64,000 bases of DNA from Clonostachys chloroleuca (Eukaryota > Ascomycota > Sordariomycetes > Hypocreales > Bionectriaceae): contig JBANAY010000004.1 of assembly GCA_037952775.1 (NCBI GenBank), positions 9,672,001-9,736,000 of the forward strand. Direction: 5' to 3'. Numbering within the stretch: position 1 is the first letter of the stretch; each line of letters opens with the position of its first letter. The notes under the pieces were generated by a model that was not told the DNA's origin, ran no database searches, and saw only the letters and a list, made by a program, of their open reading frames with translations. Positions 45,310-56,561 of the stretch are shown here, piece after piece. The position numbers and the translations under genes are program-made.

Positions 45310-47733
45310 ATGGACGAGAACAATTCCGTCGATGTCAAGTTGCCGATTGGCGAAAAGCTCCCTTCGTTCAACTTGATTGATTCGTCTCTCCTTGAGAAGA
45401 TTGATCGGCTGTTCGCCTGCAATGCAGGCGACTATGTTGATCTGCCTCAGCTCGTTGTCGTAGGGCAGCAGTCAAGCGGCAAGAGTTCAGTCCTTGAAGG
45501 ACTGACTGGGCTCCCCTTTCCTCGAGACAGTGGTCTCTGTACTCGATTTGCCACACAGATCACCTTCCGCCGCTCCAATGAATCCAAGATTTCTGCTTCG
45601 ATCATCCCCTCCAAGGACTGTTCTGACACGCATCGAAGGTCTATGCAGAGCTGGGGCAAAAAAGAGCTCGACATTCTGGACGCCAAGTCGTTCGCCGTCA
45701 TCATGCGAGAGGTATGTAATCCTTTGACCCGGATCTTGCTTTTTTCTCCCTCATGTACCAACTCTATGTAGGTTATTGATTTGATGGGAGTGGGACCAAC
45801 GTCCGAACCGGGCTCTCCAGCCTTCTCCAAAGATGTCCTTGTTCTAGAGATTGCGGGCCCTGAACAGGAGCATTTCAGCGTGATTGACGTGCCTGGAACA
45901 TTCAAGAAGATCACCGAAGGGCAGACCACGACAAACGATATTGCTCTAGTTTTTGACATGGTCAAGGGGTATATGGAAAATCCAAGGTCTGTGATGCTGA
46001 CAGTGGTCCCATGCACCTCGGATATTGCGAATGAGGACGTGGTGCAGCTGGCAGATGACCTCGATCCATGTGGGAACAGAACACTCGGTGTCTTGACCAA
46101 GCCTGACTTGGTAGATGAGGGTGCAGAAGGAGGGATTCTTAATGTGATCAATGGAAAATCTCATCGATTGAAGCTGGGATGGCACCTCGTCCGAAACCTA
46201 GGCCAGAGGGAGCTCAGGGACAAGGCAAACTCTCGGGGAAGCCTGGAAGACAAGTTTTTCAAGACCAAGGCTCCATGGAACACGGTTGATAAGGCCAAGG
46301 TCGGCGTGCCAGCACTGAGGATCCGGCTCCAGAAAATTCTCACGGATCATATTCGACGCGAATTCCCCAAGGTAAGAGGAATCGCCCTGCACAATCGAAC
46401 AGTGAAGATGCTGACCGTAGCAATTAGGTCAAAGTTGATATCAGGAAGAAGCTGCAGGAAGCTGAGAAGGCGCTTCGTGTGTTGGGGCCGAAGCGCCAAA
46501 CTGCACAGGAGCAAAGCCAGTTTTTGACCGACATCGCATCTGAATTTCAGGATCTCGCCAACTCTGCATCTCGGGCCCAGTACGTTCAATCCGACTTCTT
46601 TGGAGAAGTTGCACGCCGGCGCTTGGCAACTGTAGCCGTCAACAGAGGCGAGGTATTTGCCGAGATTATGACCGACATGGGACACGAGTTTAACTTTGTG
46701 GAAGAGAAGAACGACGGAGATGACGAAGGCGAAGGCGAAGAAGAGGAAGAGGAAGAGAAAGAGGAAGATGAAGAAGACGAAGACTCTGATAGTTTAGATG
46801 AGGGTTCCGTCACTCCTAGCTTCGATGACGAGCCGTTTGTTGGTTCTGGAACCTCCCGCAAGTCTACTAGGCTAGTGATAGAGGATGTCGACATTGTTGA
46901 CTACGTCATAGAGGCAGAGAAGATTACCTCTCCGCGGAGTGACGACATCCTTGAGTGGCTCACCGGCGTACACCGCAAGAACCGGGGCTTCGAACTTGGG
47001 TCATTTGACTGTTCCCTTCTGGTCATGACAATGCAACACTAGGCTAGGAAATGGAAAGCTCTAGCCAAGGGTTACATCAGCGACATGATCGCGATCGTTC
47101 ACACCCTCGTCTTGGATCTTCTGGACCATGTTGTCCCGGATAAGAACCTTTTGGGAAATCTGATGTCAGTTCTGTCGGAGCAACTTCAAGCTAAGTACCT
47201 CCGAGCCATGGAACAGACAGACTTTCTACTCAAGATCGAGCTGGAGGGGACCCCGGCCACGTACAACCATGCATTTACTGAGGTTCTGAACAAATGGTAA
47301 GCACTTAGATTCATTGTACTTTTAGCTCAACGCTAACAATGATAGCCGCGCCGAGCGAGTGAAGCGCCAGTTGGAATCTCAAGTCTTCGAGATTGAGAAC
47401 CATGGATCAGTTGTCCGCCTGTGTGATATTGTCCAAACACACCCGCTAAGCAACAGTGAGCAGGTTGTGCGAGAGATCCATGATATCCTCAAGTCATATT
47501 ATGAACTTTCCCGCAAGCGCTTTGTGGACAACGTGCGCATGCAGGCTGCAGATCACTTCCTCGTGACTGGTCCAAACACGCCTCTGAAGCTCTTTTCGCC
47601 CCGATTTGTATCAAGTTTGACTCCTGCACAGCTCGATGAGGTCGTAGGCGAGGAGGAGAATGCGAAGAGGCAGAGAGCTAGGCTGGAGAAGGAGATCGGT
47701 CTGCTCAAGGAGTGCATGGCAATCCTTCGTTGA
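45310..47733 (+). pseudogene. Dynamin-family GTPase gene with an internal TAG
   Basis: Four exons (45310-45711, 45772-46371, 46428-47296, 47346-47733) with 49-60 base introns that all keep phase; 752 residues if the stop is ignored. The GTPase motifs are intact: G1 GQQSSGKSS (residues 52-60), G3 DVPG (173-176) and G4 TKPD (243-246). A middle/stalk region follows (RRLATVAVNRGEVF, NRGFELGSFDCSLL), then a GTPase effector-type end (HDILKSYYELSRKRFVDNVR). A Glu/Asp block of about 35 residues (nt 46700-46800) is inserted in the stalk. The codon at 47040-47042, between MTMQH and ARKWKALAKGY, is TAG; family members usually carry Gln near here, and CAG to TAG is a CpA to TpA change. It is similar to fungal Mx-like dynamins of unknown role. 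It could be functional if the stop is a sequence error. Confidence 0.85.
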
Positions 47734-48058
47734 TCTTGATGGATGCGAGCTTTCCCTCTCCATGGCTGCGAGTTTTCTCTCTTGTCTGTAGGCTAGAAAT
47801 CCCATAGCAACCCCAAATCTATTCCATGAATGCGCGACGCTGGGTGATACTTCTATCTACTTCCTACAGGCTGAATGCTAGTATGCGTTTCGGTGTCTCT
47901 AACCACCAAGCCGATACTTTTCGCTACATAATCTATATTATTTACATTGAGCCCCGGTATCGTTATGCGGATACTTGGCACCATGTATATGTGATACCGG
48001 TCTTGAGTTCCTCGCACTGCTGAGAAGAGAGAGGAAGCAGGCTACATCGTTTAGCATC
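47734..48058. other. Intergenic, no gene supported
   Basis: 325 bases after the dynamin stop; AT-rich, nothing seen. Confidence 0.5.
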
Positions 48059-48463
48059 ATGACTCGTGCAGCAGCTCACCAAGACGACCTACCAAAAAAG
48101 CCTAGTTCCTTTGGTAATTACGCTTCAATCTCCGGGAGCTTGTATGGATTTTTTGCATATAAGTCTCGTGAGTTGACATTGCTGCACCTATTTTCCTACC
48201 TTGTAGACATTGCTCAGCAGGTCGAAGAGCTTGGAGCGGAGAGCGTGGAGCCGTTGATGAAGGCCATTGAGCTCTTCGTTCCTAAGAGGGCCAAGAGTCA
48301 GCACAGCCAAGGCATGAAGAAGTGCCTCTCTTCTTTTAACTACCACGAAGCTTCTAGACTTGGGTCGGAAAGCACATGGGTGACTAGTCGGGCACCAAAA
48401 GCTGAGGATGACGAGAACCTGATCGGATTAGGAAGCTACGCTGGTCGTCGACTGCCGCAGTAG
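48059..48463 (+). CDS. Hypothetical, possibly degenerate
   Basis: A 134-codon frame from an ATG at 48059 (MTRAAAHQDDLPKKPSSFG) with a Leu/Glu-rich helical middle (DIAQQVEELGAESVEPLM). An in-frame intron-like segment (GTGAGT to TTGTAG, about 39 bases) lies near 48169. No domain is recognised. Coding-type composition continues past the stop (LLGKVADGVYALLQSISEAL), which suggests a broken longer gene. It sits among relics, so decay is likely. Confidence 0.25.
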   Translation: MTRAAAHQDDLPKKPSSFGNYASISGSLYGFFAYKSRELTLLHLFSYLVDIAQQVEELGAESVEPLMKAIELFVPKRAKSQHSQGMKKCLSSFNYHEASRLGSESTWVTSRAPKAEDDENLIGLGSYAGRRLPQ

Positions 48464-48825
48464 CTTTCTGTGTCGAGGCAACTGCATGGAGTGAGCCGAC
48501 TCTATCACAGCAGAGGTCAAAGTTCTTGGAGAAGGACTGGCAGACAAGCATCTCAAGCCCTCCTGGGCAAAGTGGCGGACGGAGTATATGCCCTCCTCCA
48601 ATCCATTTCCGAGGCTTTGGTAGGTAATGTAAAAAAAAGGGAACAGCTACCGTCTCTTCATGATAGCAGCCAAGCCCCGCCACTGCTCCTTGGAGACGTC
48701 TGTGGCAGTGGGATCATGGCAGTTTGCTTGGAGAACAGATATGCCTCCTTGCGGTGCGCTAGAAGCAACCTCTGTCACTCTCTCCTAATACACCCCCCGG
48801 TCTCGGCCGGATAGCGCTTGTATGA

Positions 48826-48905
48826 TAGATTTCTGCTTCCATTCTTCCCTCCACGGACTGTTCTGGCACGCATCGGGAGTGTATGGAAAGCTGGGGCAAA
48901 AGCTG
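48826..48905 (+). pseudogene. Short duplicated fragment of a dynamin gene
   Basis: About 75 bases align with the intact dynamin gene at 45591-45665 (shared blocks AGATTTCTGCTTC, GGACTGTTCTG, CACGCATCG and AGCTGGGGCAAAA); by eye roughly five in six bases agree. The flanks do not align clearly, and the frame is not kept. It is a remnant of a second dynamin copy or a related gene. Confidence 0.6.
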
Positions 48906-48959
48906 AATAAGAGAGCGAAGGTGTGTGAGACTTCGGCTAGGCCTTTTTACATTCAGGGA

Positions 48960-49250
48960 GGGATATCGCCAATGCTGGCTCGGGGTAGAATACCGTCACT
49001 GTGTAGCTCACATAGTAATGCTGTTGTACCTCCTCAATAAGTACCGACGCATCCTCAATCAAGACACAATCATAGGGACTTCGCTGCTCGCCATGGTAGA
49101 TCAAGTCCAGTCCTGCATCTTTGCGGATAATGTTATTGGGAACGACCTCATGCCTTCAGTGCTCCCAAGCCCAAGTCCGAGGATAAGAGCATCTCTTCCT
49201 CGCCAGACGCGCTTGGCTAGCTTAGCCCGGAAGGTGTGTGCCAGAAGGTA
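48960..49250 (-). repeat. Decayed coding repeat, copy 1 (inverted to 54340-54610)
   Basis: On the minus strand it shares long blocks with 54340-54610, among them ATTATCCGCAAAGATGC and GCGAAGTCCCT, plus GATTGTGTCTTGATTGA. Translated, both read NxIIRKDA...LIYHxExRSPxDCVLIE preceded by LGLGxGS. The source protein is not recognised. Confidence 0.65.
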
Positions 49251-49399
49251 AGGTGACTGCCGGTAGTCTCACAGGAGTTACCAGGGTGCACATAACTATG
49301 ACTTCAGTGTTTTTCTGAACGCATTGATGTGGAAGAAGTTTATCAATTTAGCTGGGCCGATAGGATCATCTGATAGCAGTGAGACTCAAATTGATACAA

Positions 49400-49870
49400 A
49401 TCACCGCCAACCTGAACACCGCGATCCAGAACCTAACATTCAGATCAGGCGCTCAGTATTAAATGACAAGGCCAGCAGCAGTAAGGTTGGCCGGCATTGC
49501 GATGATGTACTTGAAGAAGTAGTTCCATCCGATAGCAAACCTTTAAGTGCATAGGCCTGACCCTTCTCGTGGCCTGTGTAAGACAATTCGCACCCTAGGG
49601 CTGGATCAACAATCCGAGTAGCATAGCAACTAAAGCCTTTGTTTATGGGCAGAAACGCCGCGTCTCTCCCAGAGCTGTGATAACAAAGAAGCCCACGGCG
49701 CCAATAGCAAGGTAGCTGATCAAGAGACTTGCTGGACCTCCCCGACAAAGTGCAGTTCCTGAACAGATCACTAGTCCTGTTCCAATGGGCGCAAGCGATA
49801 GAACACATGAAGACTTGTCGGGGCTTGAAATCACGGCAGAGGTCGTTCTGCCGCAAGACTTCTCTCACGC
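49400..49870 (-). pseudogene. Amino-acid permease relic (YAT/GAP1-type), many stops
   Basis: Minus-strand pieces in shifting frames match the N-terminal half of fungal amino-acid permeases in order: RDFKPRQVFMCSI, APIGTGLVICSG (cf. the usual GGTIGTGLFxGSG), GGPASLLISYLAIGAVG, AAFLPINKGFSCYATR, then FAIGWNYFFKYIIAMPANLT and RFWIAVFRLAVICINL. Stops occur at the Gln and Trp positions expected in an intact LVIQYW segment (reading VI*Y*), consistent with C to T and G to A changes. The C-terminal half is missing. Dead gene. Confidence 0.75.
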
Positions 49871-50945
49871 CATCACGAGAATGGGTTGACGTGAGACCGC
49901 GCTCCACTTTCTCTGGTTTAGGATTTGTTTGGATGATTGTTGCTAGAGTAAGGATTTTGTTCAGAACCAGTTACAAAGTGACTAGAGAGCTGAGGTGAAG
50001 GAACAAACATACTCGGACAACCTATTGGGGAGGGATCCAGTTGAAATATGAGTTGCCAAGTGCCAAGTGTGGCCGCATGCTGTTGCGTTCTCGAGACATT
50101 CTCCTCCACGGAGATGATAAGAGACAGGAGGACACTACGATATCGGGGGATGCCCCCGAGGGACTCTCCATGCAAGTCAATTGTTTGGTAGCTCTACCCC
50201 AAGGGGCCGAGTTGGCAGTCCGTAATGTCTTTCGCACATGGCGGGAGTTGAGGATGCCAAGTACAAAGTCCAGCGGGGGTCAGCATAATTTCGAGCAAGC
50301 TCATCTTACTAGGGACAATGTCTATGAAGATGCACCCTCATTAAATTTCTACTGAGCTACATAGGCCGGATTCCTTCTATTCGGGAGCATCTCGAAGTAC
50401 ATAACTCAGAGGATATGGAAGCCTCAGGCGTAGTTGCTTGTTGATCACAACCAAGTATCAAGGACCCTCCCACTACTCATATCAGGGGACCAATACAGAA
50501 AGAAAAGTAGGGGGAACTGACAGATAAGGTATGCATTGCTACGATGTCAAATTTTGGACTTCGCCCTGCTTCATGCGGTGGGTGATCACGTCACCACCCA
50601 GAAACGATTCACAGTTAAGCAGCTAGGTAGTTTACGCCCAGTGGGTAAGTAGGCTGTGAATTGCTCAGGCTTTCTGCAACAACAGTTTTCGAGGGAGAGT
50701 GGCCTGTGCGTGAATGTTGTTACGTGGGCAGCACCTTCCTTGGGAACCAGGCAGCTGGCTGCACCTGCTCAACTCAAAGTGTCCTCACCTGGCCAAGTTC
50801 TCCAGTCCAACTTCAACAAAACAATGCTTTCACCACCACAACTCCGAGTGTTTTGTCACTTGCAGTGAAAGACGAACTCGCCATTACTTTTGAGGCCTGG
50901 ACCTGGATATTTGTACCCTGCAAATTCAACTTTTATCCTGTCACC
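49871..50945. other. Intergenic, no gene supported
   Basis: Short frames only; the permease N-terminal extension may be spread here beyond recognition. Confidence 0.4.
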
Positions 50946-53351
50946 ATGTTCTCCCAGTCCTCAATATCAGGCCCCGCTCCGCCGCCATCATCGGTTGGCT
51001 TTTCCTCTCTTTCCGGGGAGGAAACCAAGGAAAATATGCCTCAGTTCTACATAGAAGGATGGCTTCGCGAGACAAAAATCCTCCTTGTCTTCCCCCATTG
51101 CCGACTATGTCGCTTCAAGTTTCAAGAAAACGACGTGGTTGTCGTGGGTGAGTTGCGTGGTACACTCCTCGACGGTGATCCCCAGCACTTGCTAATCACA
51201 GAAATCCTAGTTACACTCAATAACAAACATTCGAAGCCATTCCTCTATGCCTACCATGACTCGCATATGGATAAGGCTCTAAACGCAGAAATCGTGTGCA
51301 CCTCCTCCGCAGATAAAGCAAACGGCGACAACCACCTTGGCACCGGCTGTCATCTCGCATGTCTCCAGTTTGCCAACAAGCTTGACCCCAGGCATGCGGT
51401 ACGCGAGGCCCAAATATCTACCAATCTCACGGAATTCCATCATGAATTGCCATTATCAGGCACTACCGTGACCAAGGCCGCATACAAGTCCGACCTATTC
51501 CTAGTCTACAGCCCAAAGAAGCAACAAGTGACCGATATCAGCAACAAGCTACAGGTGGTCAATATTAACAGCAAGAGACAAAGATTTGACTCACATGCGA
51601 AAGATATGTTCAAGAAGGCGAAGCTCTTATTGCATCCCAACAAGGGAAAGCCCATGAGCAGACTCTTTGCCGCTAGCCTATACACCTATGAACCTCCAGC
51701 CTCCGAAGAGAAGCGCAGGTTGCTTCATATCCGAAGTCAGCTAGCCATGCAACTTTCCAAACGCTTCAAATCGCGGGTTTCTTTGCCTCTGGACATTTGG
51801 AAGTCAATTGCCGATTATTTGGTCTCCGAATTTGCCATCTGCTCAATGATGGGTTTGCCTTTTCGTGACAGCACTGAAGTGAGCACGGCCAAGGATATTT
51901 GGGCATCCCATGCCAAAATTGATGGCATCTCTTATGTGTCAAAGCTCGCAAACAAGCGAGGCCATGGAGCCAAGTTGGCTCTCCGAGCGCGCGACATGGC
52001 CTTCGAGCACCCCTTGTACATTCTCGAGGACCATTTAGGGATTCGAGAGATGATATCCTCAGCACAGCCCCCAGCACACAAAGCTGGGATGTCTGCGTGG
52101 TGGCGGGTTGTGCCGATGGAGGTGGGAATGAAGATTTCCTTCGCCACCGATGTAAGTTCCTCACCTGAACAGTCTTTGTACGGTCCTGGATCTAATGTTA
52201 AACTCTCAGTCGATCAAACTTCATTACAGCCCAGGAGGAAAAAAGGCGTTGGGCTTAGGTCGACCGGTCTCTCCTGATAATTGCCTATGGTGCAAACCTA
52301 TTTCTCCTCATGACATTGACCAACTGTTCTTCTATCCCTCCCTCGCCCCGAGGGCAATAATCAACATGGTATCTATACCCATCAATCAGCCTATCTGCAC
52401 CGGATACTCGGTCTGCTGGGTCAAAATCCCCAACTGGAAAAGTGAGCGAAAGACAGGGGCGGGGTTGGTATATATCCACGCACACCAGCCAGGTGAAACC
52501 TTTTCTTTTTATGAGGACGTGACACGCTACACTAACAAATACGTCTGGGAATATGCTCCAAAAATCAAGGGAGAGCGTCTCACTGAGCTTAGCTTGTTGT
52601 ACAATCGAAACAAGTGTCCCCCACACCGATTTACTATGGCTGTAAGTGCCCATTCTGACTGTCCCCGATCTACTCGATGGCGATTCTAATCCATGTTTCT
52701 CCCACAGTTTCGAACAAGCAAAAAGCGGGACTTAATTGTCGGACCTTACGCAGAAAAAATAAGCCCAGGGGAGACAATTACGTGGAAGAACACGTGGGGA
52801 TGGGACTCCATAGCAACATTCTCAGATTTCGACACTGATACACTATGGATGGAATCTCCTCGTTTCGAAGGAGGCACAAGTGGATTTGTCCTTGGGCCAC
52901 AGCATGGAGGACTGAACCGCTCGCGATATTTCAATCCCTTCAAACCCCTCCCCCTCTCCTCCCGAATCCTCTGCCAGATCGCCTGCAGGACAAGGAGCTA
53001 TTTCAGTCGTCAGCCAGCCTGAGTGGTCTTTTAGAAATAGTCATCTGCAGATCAAGAGAAGTAGGACTGTATCCCCGTGTGTGTGGGTTACTACTACGTT
53101 ATGAAGACTCTTCAGAGAAAAGCGTCGGTAGCTTTCGCATGGATTGGGCGGAGAGACCTATCTCCGTGCCCGGGAAGTCTCCGGCGTTGTTCTTGAACTT
53201 TCTCCAGGATGAGTCTCGATGTCTTATTGCCGATTTGGCCTTTTTCCCGCAAGACTCGCCAGCTATGTTCAATACTTGGATGGAATTGTCTTGGGCGGAT
53301 GAGCTGGTTTGGGTTTGCAGTTGGAACGACAGCTACGTTTATTCCATCTGA
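50946..53351 (+). CDS. Large F-box-like fungal protein, frame broken at a C5 run
   Basis: The start is the ATG at 50946 (GTCACC context, MFSQSSISGPAPPPSS). Exons are 50946-51147, 51202-52151, 52210-52641 and 52708-53351. The first intron (51148-51201) is 54 bases, so retaining it keeps the frame open, but it has GTGAGT, GCTAAT and CACAG, and its removal gives the smoother ENDVVVVEILVTLNNKHS. A Cys motif (HCRLCRFKF) precedes an F-box-like helix (VSLPLDIWKSIADYLVSEFA). The rest is a beta-rich fungal domain (GYSVCWVKIPNWK, GGTSGFVLGPQHGG) seen on several fungal F-box proteins. At C5 (52950-52954, residue about 609) the frame is lost; six C give KPLPPLLPNPLPDRLQ and continue to the stop at 53351, for 742 residues. 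Probably a substrate adaptor; target unknown. Confidence 0.7.
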
Positions 53352-53975
53352 GATCAATGGGTGGGCACTTGTTTGGCACTTTCATCGTTGGAATTCTTTG
53401 GCCTGTTATCCTTTGTCTACCTATATAATGGTTATTTGCGGATTAATTTGGACGAGAGCATGCTTTGACATCCCTTCCCTAATTGAGTTGCAACGCTTAT
53501 GTCTCCCTCTAGCCCCCAAGATGATAGATAGCAACGAGAACACAGTTAGTTCTACTTAGCTTTTGGTAGAAACCGCAACTGCCTGTTAAATAGCTCACAT
53601 AGGTTGCAAACACTCGTTTATCTCACTGTTCGCCCCTCTTCATTCCTCGTCACATGTGCGTAGGACCAGGCACACCGACAGCATGCACATACAATATCGT
53701 TCTCAGATAGGCAATCTGCCTGCTTTCACCATGCGGTTAGACGCGATGATGCCCAGTGCGACCAACGGCCAAATAAGTGGAAATTTTCAGAGCTGATTTG
53801 TTTTAGTTTATTGATACCTACACATCTTCACGTTGCTAAGGTTCCGGGTACAAATCCGTTGCTGGTGCCATGCTATCAGCAAGTACTAGATACTAACCGC
53901 CAGTGCTCACGGACGAGCCAACAGCACTTATGGCTCACAAGGGTCCCCCCACCAGCTTCGCCCAACACGGATAAT
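53352..53975. other. Intergenic, no gene supported
   Basis: 624 bases, AT-rich, no structure seen. Confidence 0.5.
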
Positions 53976-54089
53976 ATGAGGCTATTGGCGCCTCGTAGTT
54001 TGCCAAGATTTCGTTGGATCTGGCTTTTGTCTATATTTACCGGTGCCGTCGCAGCTTCTTGGAAGGACAAAAGCACCAGCATTCTGTAG
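53976..54089 (+). pseudogene. Orphan signal-peptide-like ORF
   Basis: A 37-codon frame from an ATG: basic start, then IWLLSIFTGAVAASW, which has the form of a secretion signal, followed by a stop after SILxx. It may be the first exon of a lost secreted protein. The following 250 bases contain coding-type but interrupted sequence. Confidence 0.25.
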
Positions 54090-54339
54090 CCGACCCCACT
54101 TCTTAAGCAGCAGCAAATCATTCGGACAACGATCCTATCACGCTCAATGGCTCTCTCCATCACTCTCGCTAAATGGGAATGAGTTGGATGTGTTCAGACA
54201 ACCTGACTATCTGGATCAGGCATGTACAGCTACCAATGAATTATTGGACAAGATTGAGATTTCGCGCTGGTTGTGGCGGGGATTAAATGAACCTCGGCCT
54301 GCAAGAATGGGAATAAACTTCATACGCTTTCTCTTTGAG

Positions 54340-54610
54340 AGATCTCGCCTCGATCCTCACCAGCCAGACGAAGAGATGTTCTTGTCCTTGGGCTTGGTGT
54401 TGGAAGCGCCGAAGCTATCAAGTTTGTTTCTAATAGCATTATCCGCAAAGATGCGAGACGGACCTTGATCTACCATAGCGAGCGGCGAAGTCCCTGTGAT
54501 TGTGTCTTGATTGAAAGACGCGATGGTGATTATTGAGGAATGAAGCCCGCACGACAACATGACTAAGCTGCACAAGGGACGGAGTTACATCGGTATTCTA
54601 CCCCAAGATA
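54340..54610 (+). repeat. Decayed coding repeat, copy 2
   Basis: Partner of 48960-49250. On the + strand it reads RRDVLVLGLGVGSAEAIKFV, then SNSIIRKDARRTLIYHSE and RSPCDCVLIE, ending at a stop. Copy 1 lost the frame near the middle. Confidence 0.65.
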
Positions 54611-56345
54611 TCCCTACCTCGATGTGAAAAGGTCCAGCAACATCCAGTTAGTATCGGGACTCACACGCACTTAGCCATCTTGCTTAGGAAAGTTGTCCCA
54701 CTGAGATTCGTTTGCGTGCTCCACTAACCGCCTACAGGTCTCTGAAGTCTCTCACTCCTTCGCCCTCTCATCCACTTTTTTTAACCCCAGCTCTATATAC
54801 GCTCGATATAGGTCAGAGCAGTCCCTAATAATAAAGGGAATAATACGGAAGAGAAAGAGAAAAAGGTTCAACAGCAATGGAAGCTGCCAGGGCCCGACAA
54901 GTCAACTCAATAAATACATAAAGGGAATGATAGAAGCAGGAACCTTGATCTATTGAAGCGGCGGGTGGTAATCTATATAATACATTGAGTACAGAGACTA
55001 CTATCTCGAGGAAAGGGGAGCCTAGTTGAAGGGGAGCCTCGTTAGTCCTTAAAGGACTGACCTCTTGGATCATCACGAAGACATGCAACCACTCTTGTTG
55101 CAGAAGCTGGTTGTATCATGTATGCTCACCCCATGCGTGGCAAAAATGGGCTGGTCGCCCATCATCGACCTGCTTCCAAAGGGGGGGTATTTGCAAATTC
55201 TCACAGCCACCTTCGCATCGTCTAGCACATGCAGAGGTCAAGGGGTGCTTCAGCCAGCAAAACATTGGCCTTCTTCTTCTTTTTTTTTTTTTTCGCAATT
55301 GATAAAAATTGTATGTATATTATGGATGTGTGGGAAGATAACACCCATGGCCCCTCCGCCCAGGACTGACTGGACGAAGTCGTTCTCGCACTGGTGAGGC
55401 ACACCGACGAAGGGGGTGATGCTGCTAAGATGGCCCACGATCCAGAGGTTGCTGGCCTAGGCTAACGCAAGCCAGCCGTATTCTCATATTCCAGGTCAAC
55501 AAAGAGCGAATCGAATCCTGCGTTTCTTGCCATCTGGGGCCCCTGCGCGTTGGACGAGATCTGATCCCGAATGAACTGCAGAGCTGGCTTGAGGCAACAC
55601 GGCTATGCTATCCAGGTTGCGGTTGAAGTTTGATGACAAATTCAAACCTGTTGTGCTAGTTTTCTGATTCGATCAACACTCCTTGTTATTCAGCGAAACG
55701 CTGTGATTGAGGAAAGACTGGGCGTTCAAGGGGATTTAGAATCAATAAATTGTAGAGGCAGTGAAGCAGTCAACACAGTGTGCTGGCACTCACAGGGCTA
55801 GATTGTGGGTAAGCGAAAGCTGAGCATTGTGGAACCCAGTTCTGTCCATGGCACCAACCCAAGACCTTGCCTACTGCCAACCAAGCCTTGGAAATTTTGA
55901 AATACATAAATCTCTTGAGTGTTGAATCGTTGGAGATACTGATGCAGGCTCCTGCGAATCGTCTAGATCATCAAGATTTTTGTGTTGGGCATGTTTGCCA
56001 TCATGTTCCTCGTACTCGCGAATCTCATCGAATGTAGAGTTAACTCATTGCCGCGCATGAACAGCAATTTACAGAATCTTTGCCCTTCTTTGGTGATAAA
56101 GGGGGTCACATGCTATTCAGCAGATAAGGTACCTAGGTACCTATAAATCAAGCAAACGGCGGGGAAACGGCGGAGCGCTCAAGCAAGTCGTGCGTTACTC
56201 CTTCCATCTGCCATCGGTCGGCACTCCTCCCTTCTTCAACCTCGCCGCAACTTCAAGCTGGTCTCATCTTCCCACCAAGTCCCCCAACTCTCACCCGCCA
56301 CTCACTAGTAGGGTGCCTCTCAAACCTTCTTACTTCACCATCGTC
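54611..56345. other. Intergenic, no gene supported
   Basis: 1.7 kb. An A/T homopolymer (T14 around 55281) and pyrimidine tracts; otherwise nothing recognisable. Confidence 0.4.
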
Positions 56346-56384
56346 ATGTCCCACCGTGAGCAAGCTACAAGAAAACCGCAGTAG
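56346..56384 (+). promoter_or_regulatory. Possible upstream ORF in the leader of the F-box gene
   Basis: A 12-codon uORF (MSHREQATRKPQ) in good start context, about 180 bases before the main ATG at 56562. A GTATGT donor near 56455 and a TTTAG near 56531 suggest a 5' UTR intron between them. Confidence 0.3.
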
Positions 56385-56561
56385 CCAGCCAACGATTTCT
56401 CTGAACGGCGTACGCGCCCACAACACCAACCCTGCTGAAAACTCCACCCCACCGGTATGTATCTGCCTGTGATCAAACCTACTGTGATTGCTAGTCAAGT
56501 ATCAACTTGTCCGCTGATATTATCATTTAGTAACGGTTTCTGAGCAACGAATTCACCGCCG

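Noticed and set aside
55281..55294. Poly-T tract as retroelement poly-A tail
   Set aside because: No reverse-transcriptase, LTR or target duplication around it; a simple homopolymer is enough.
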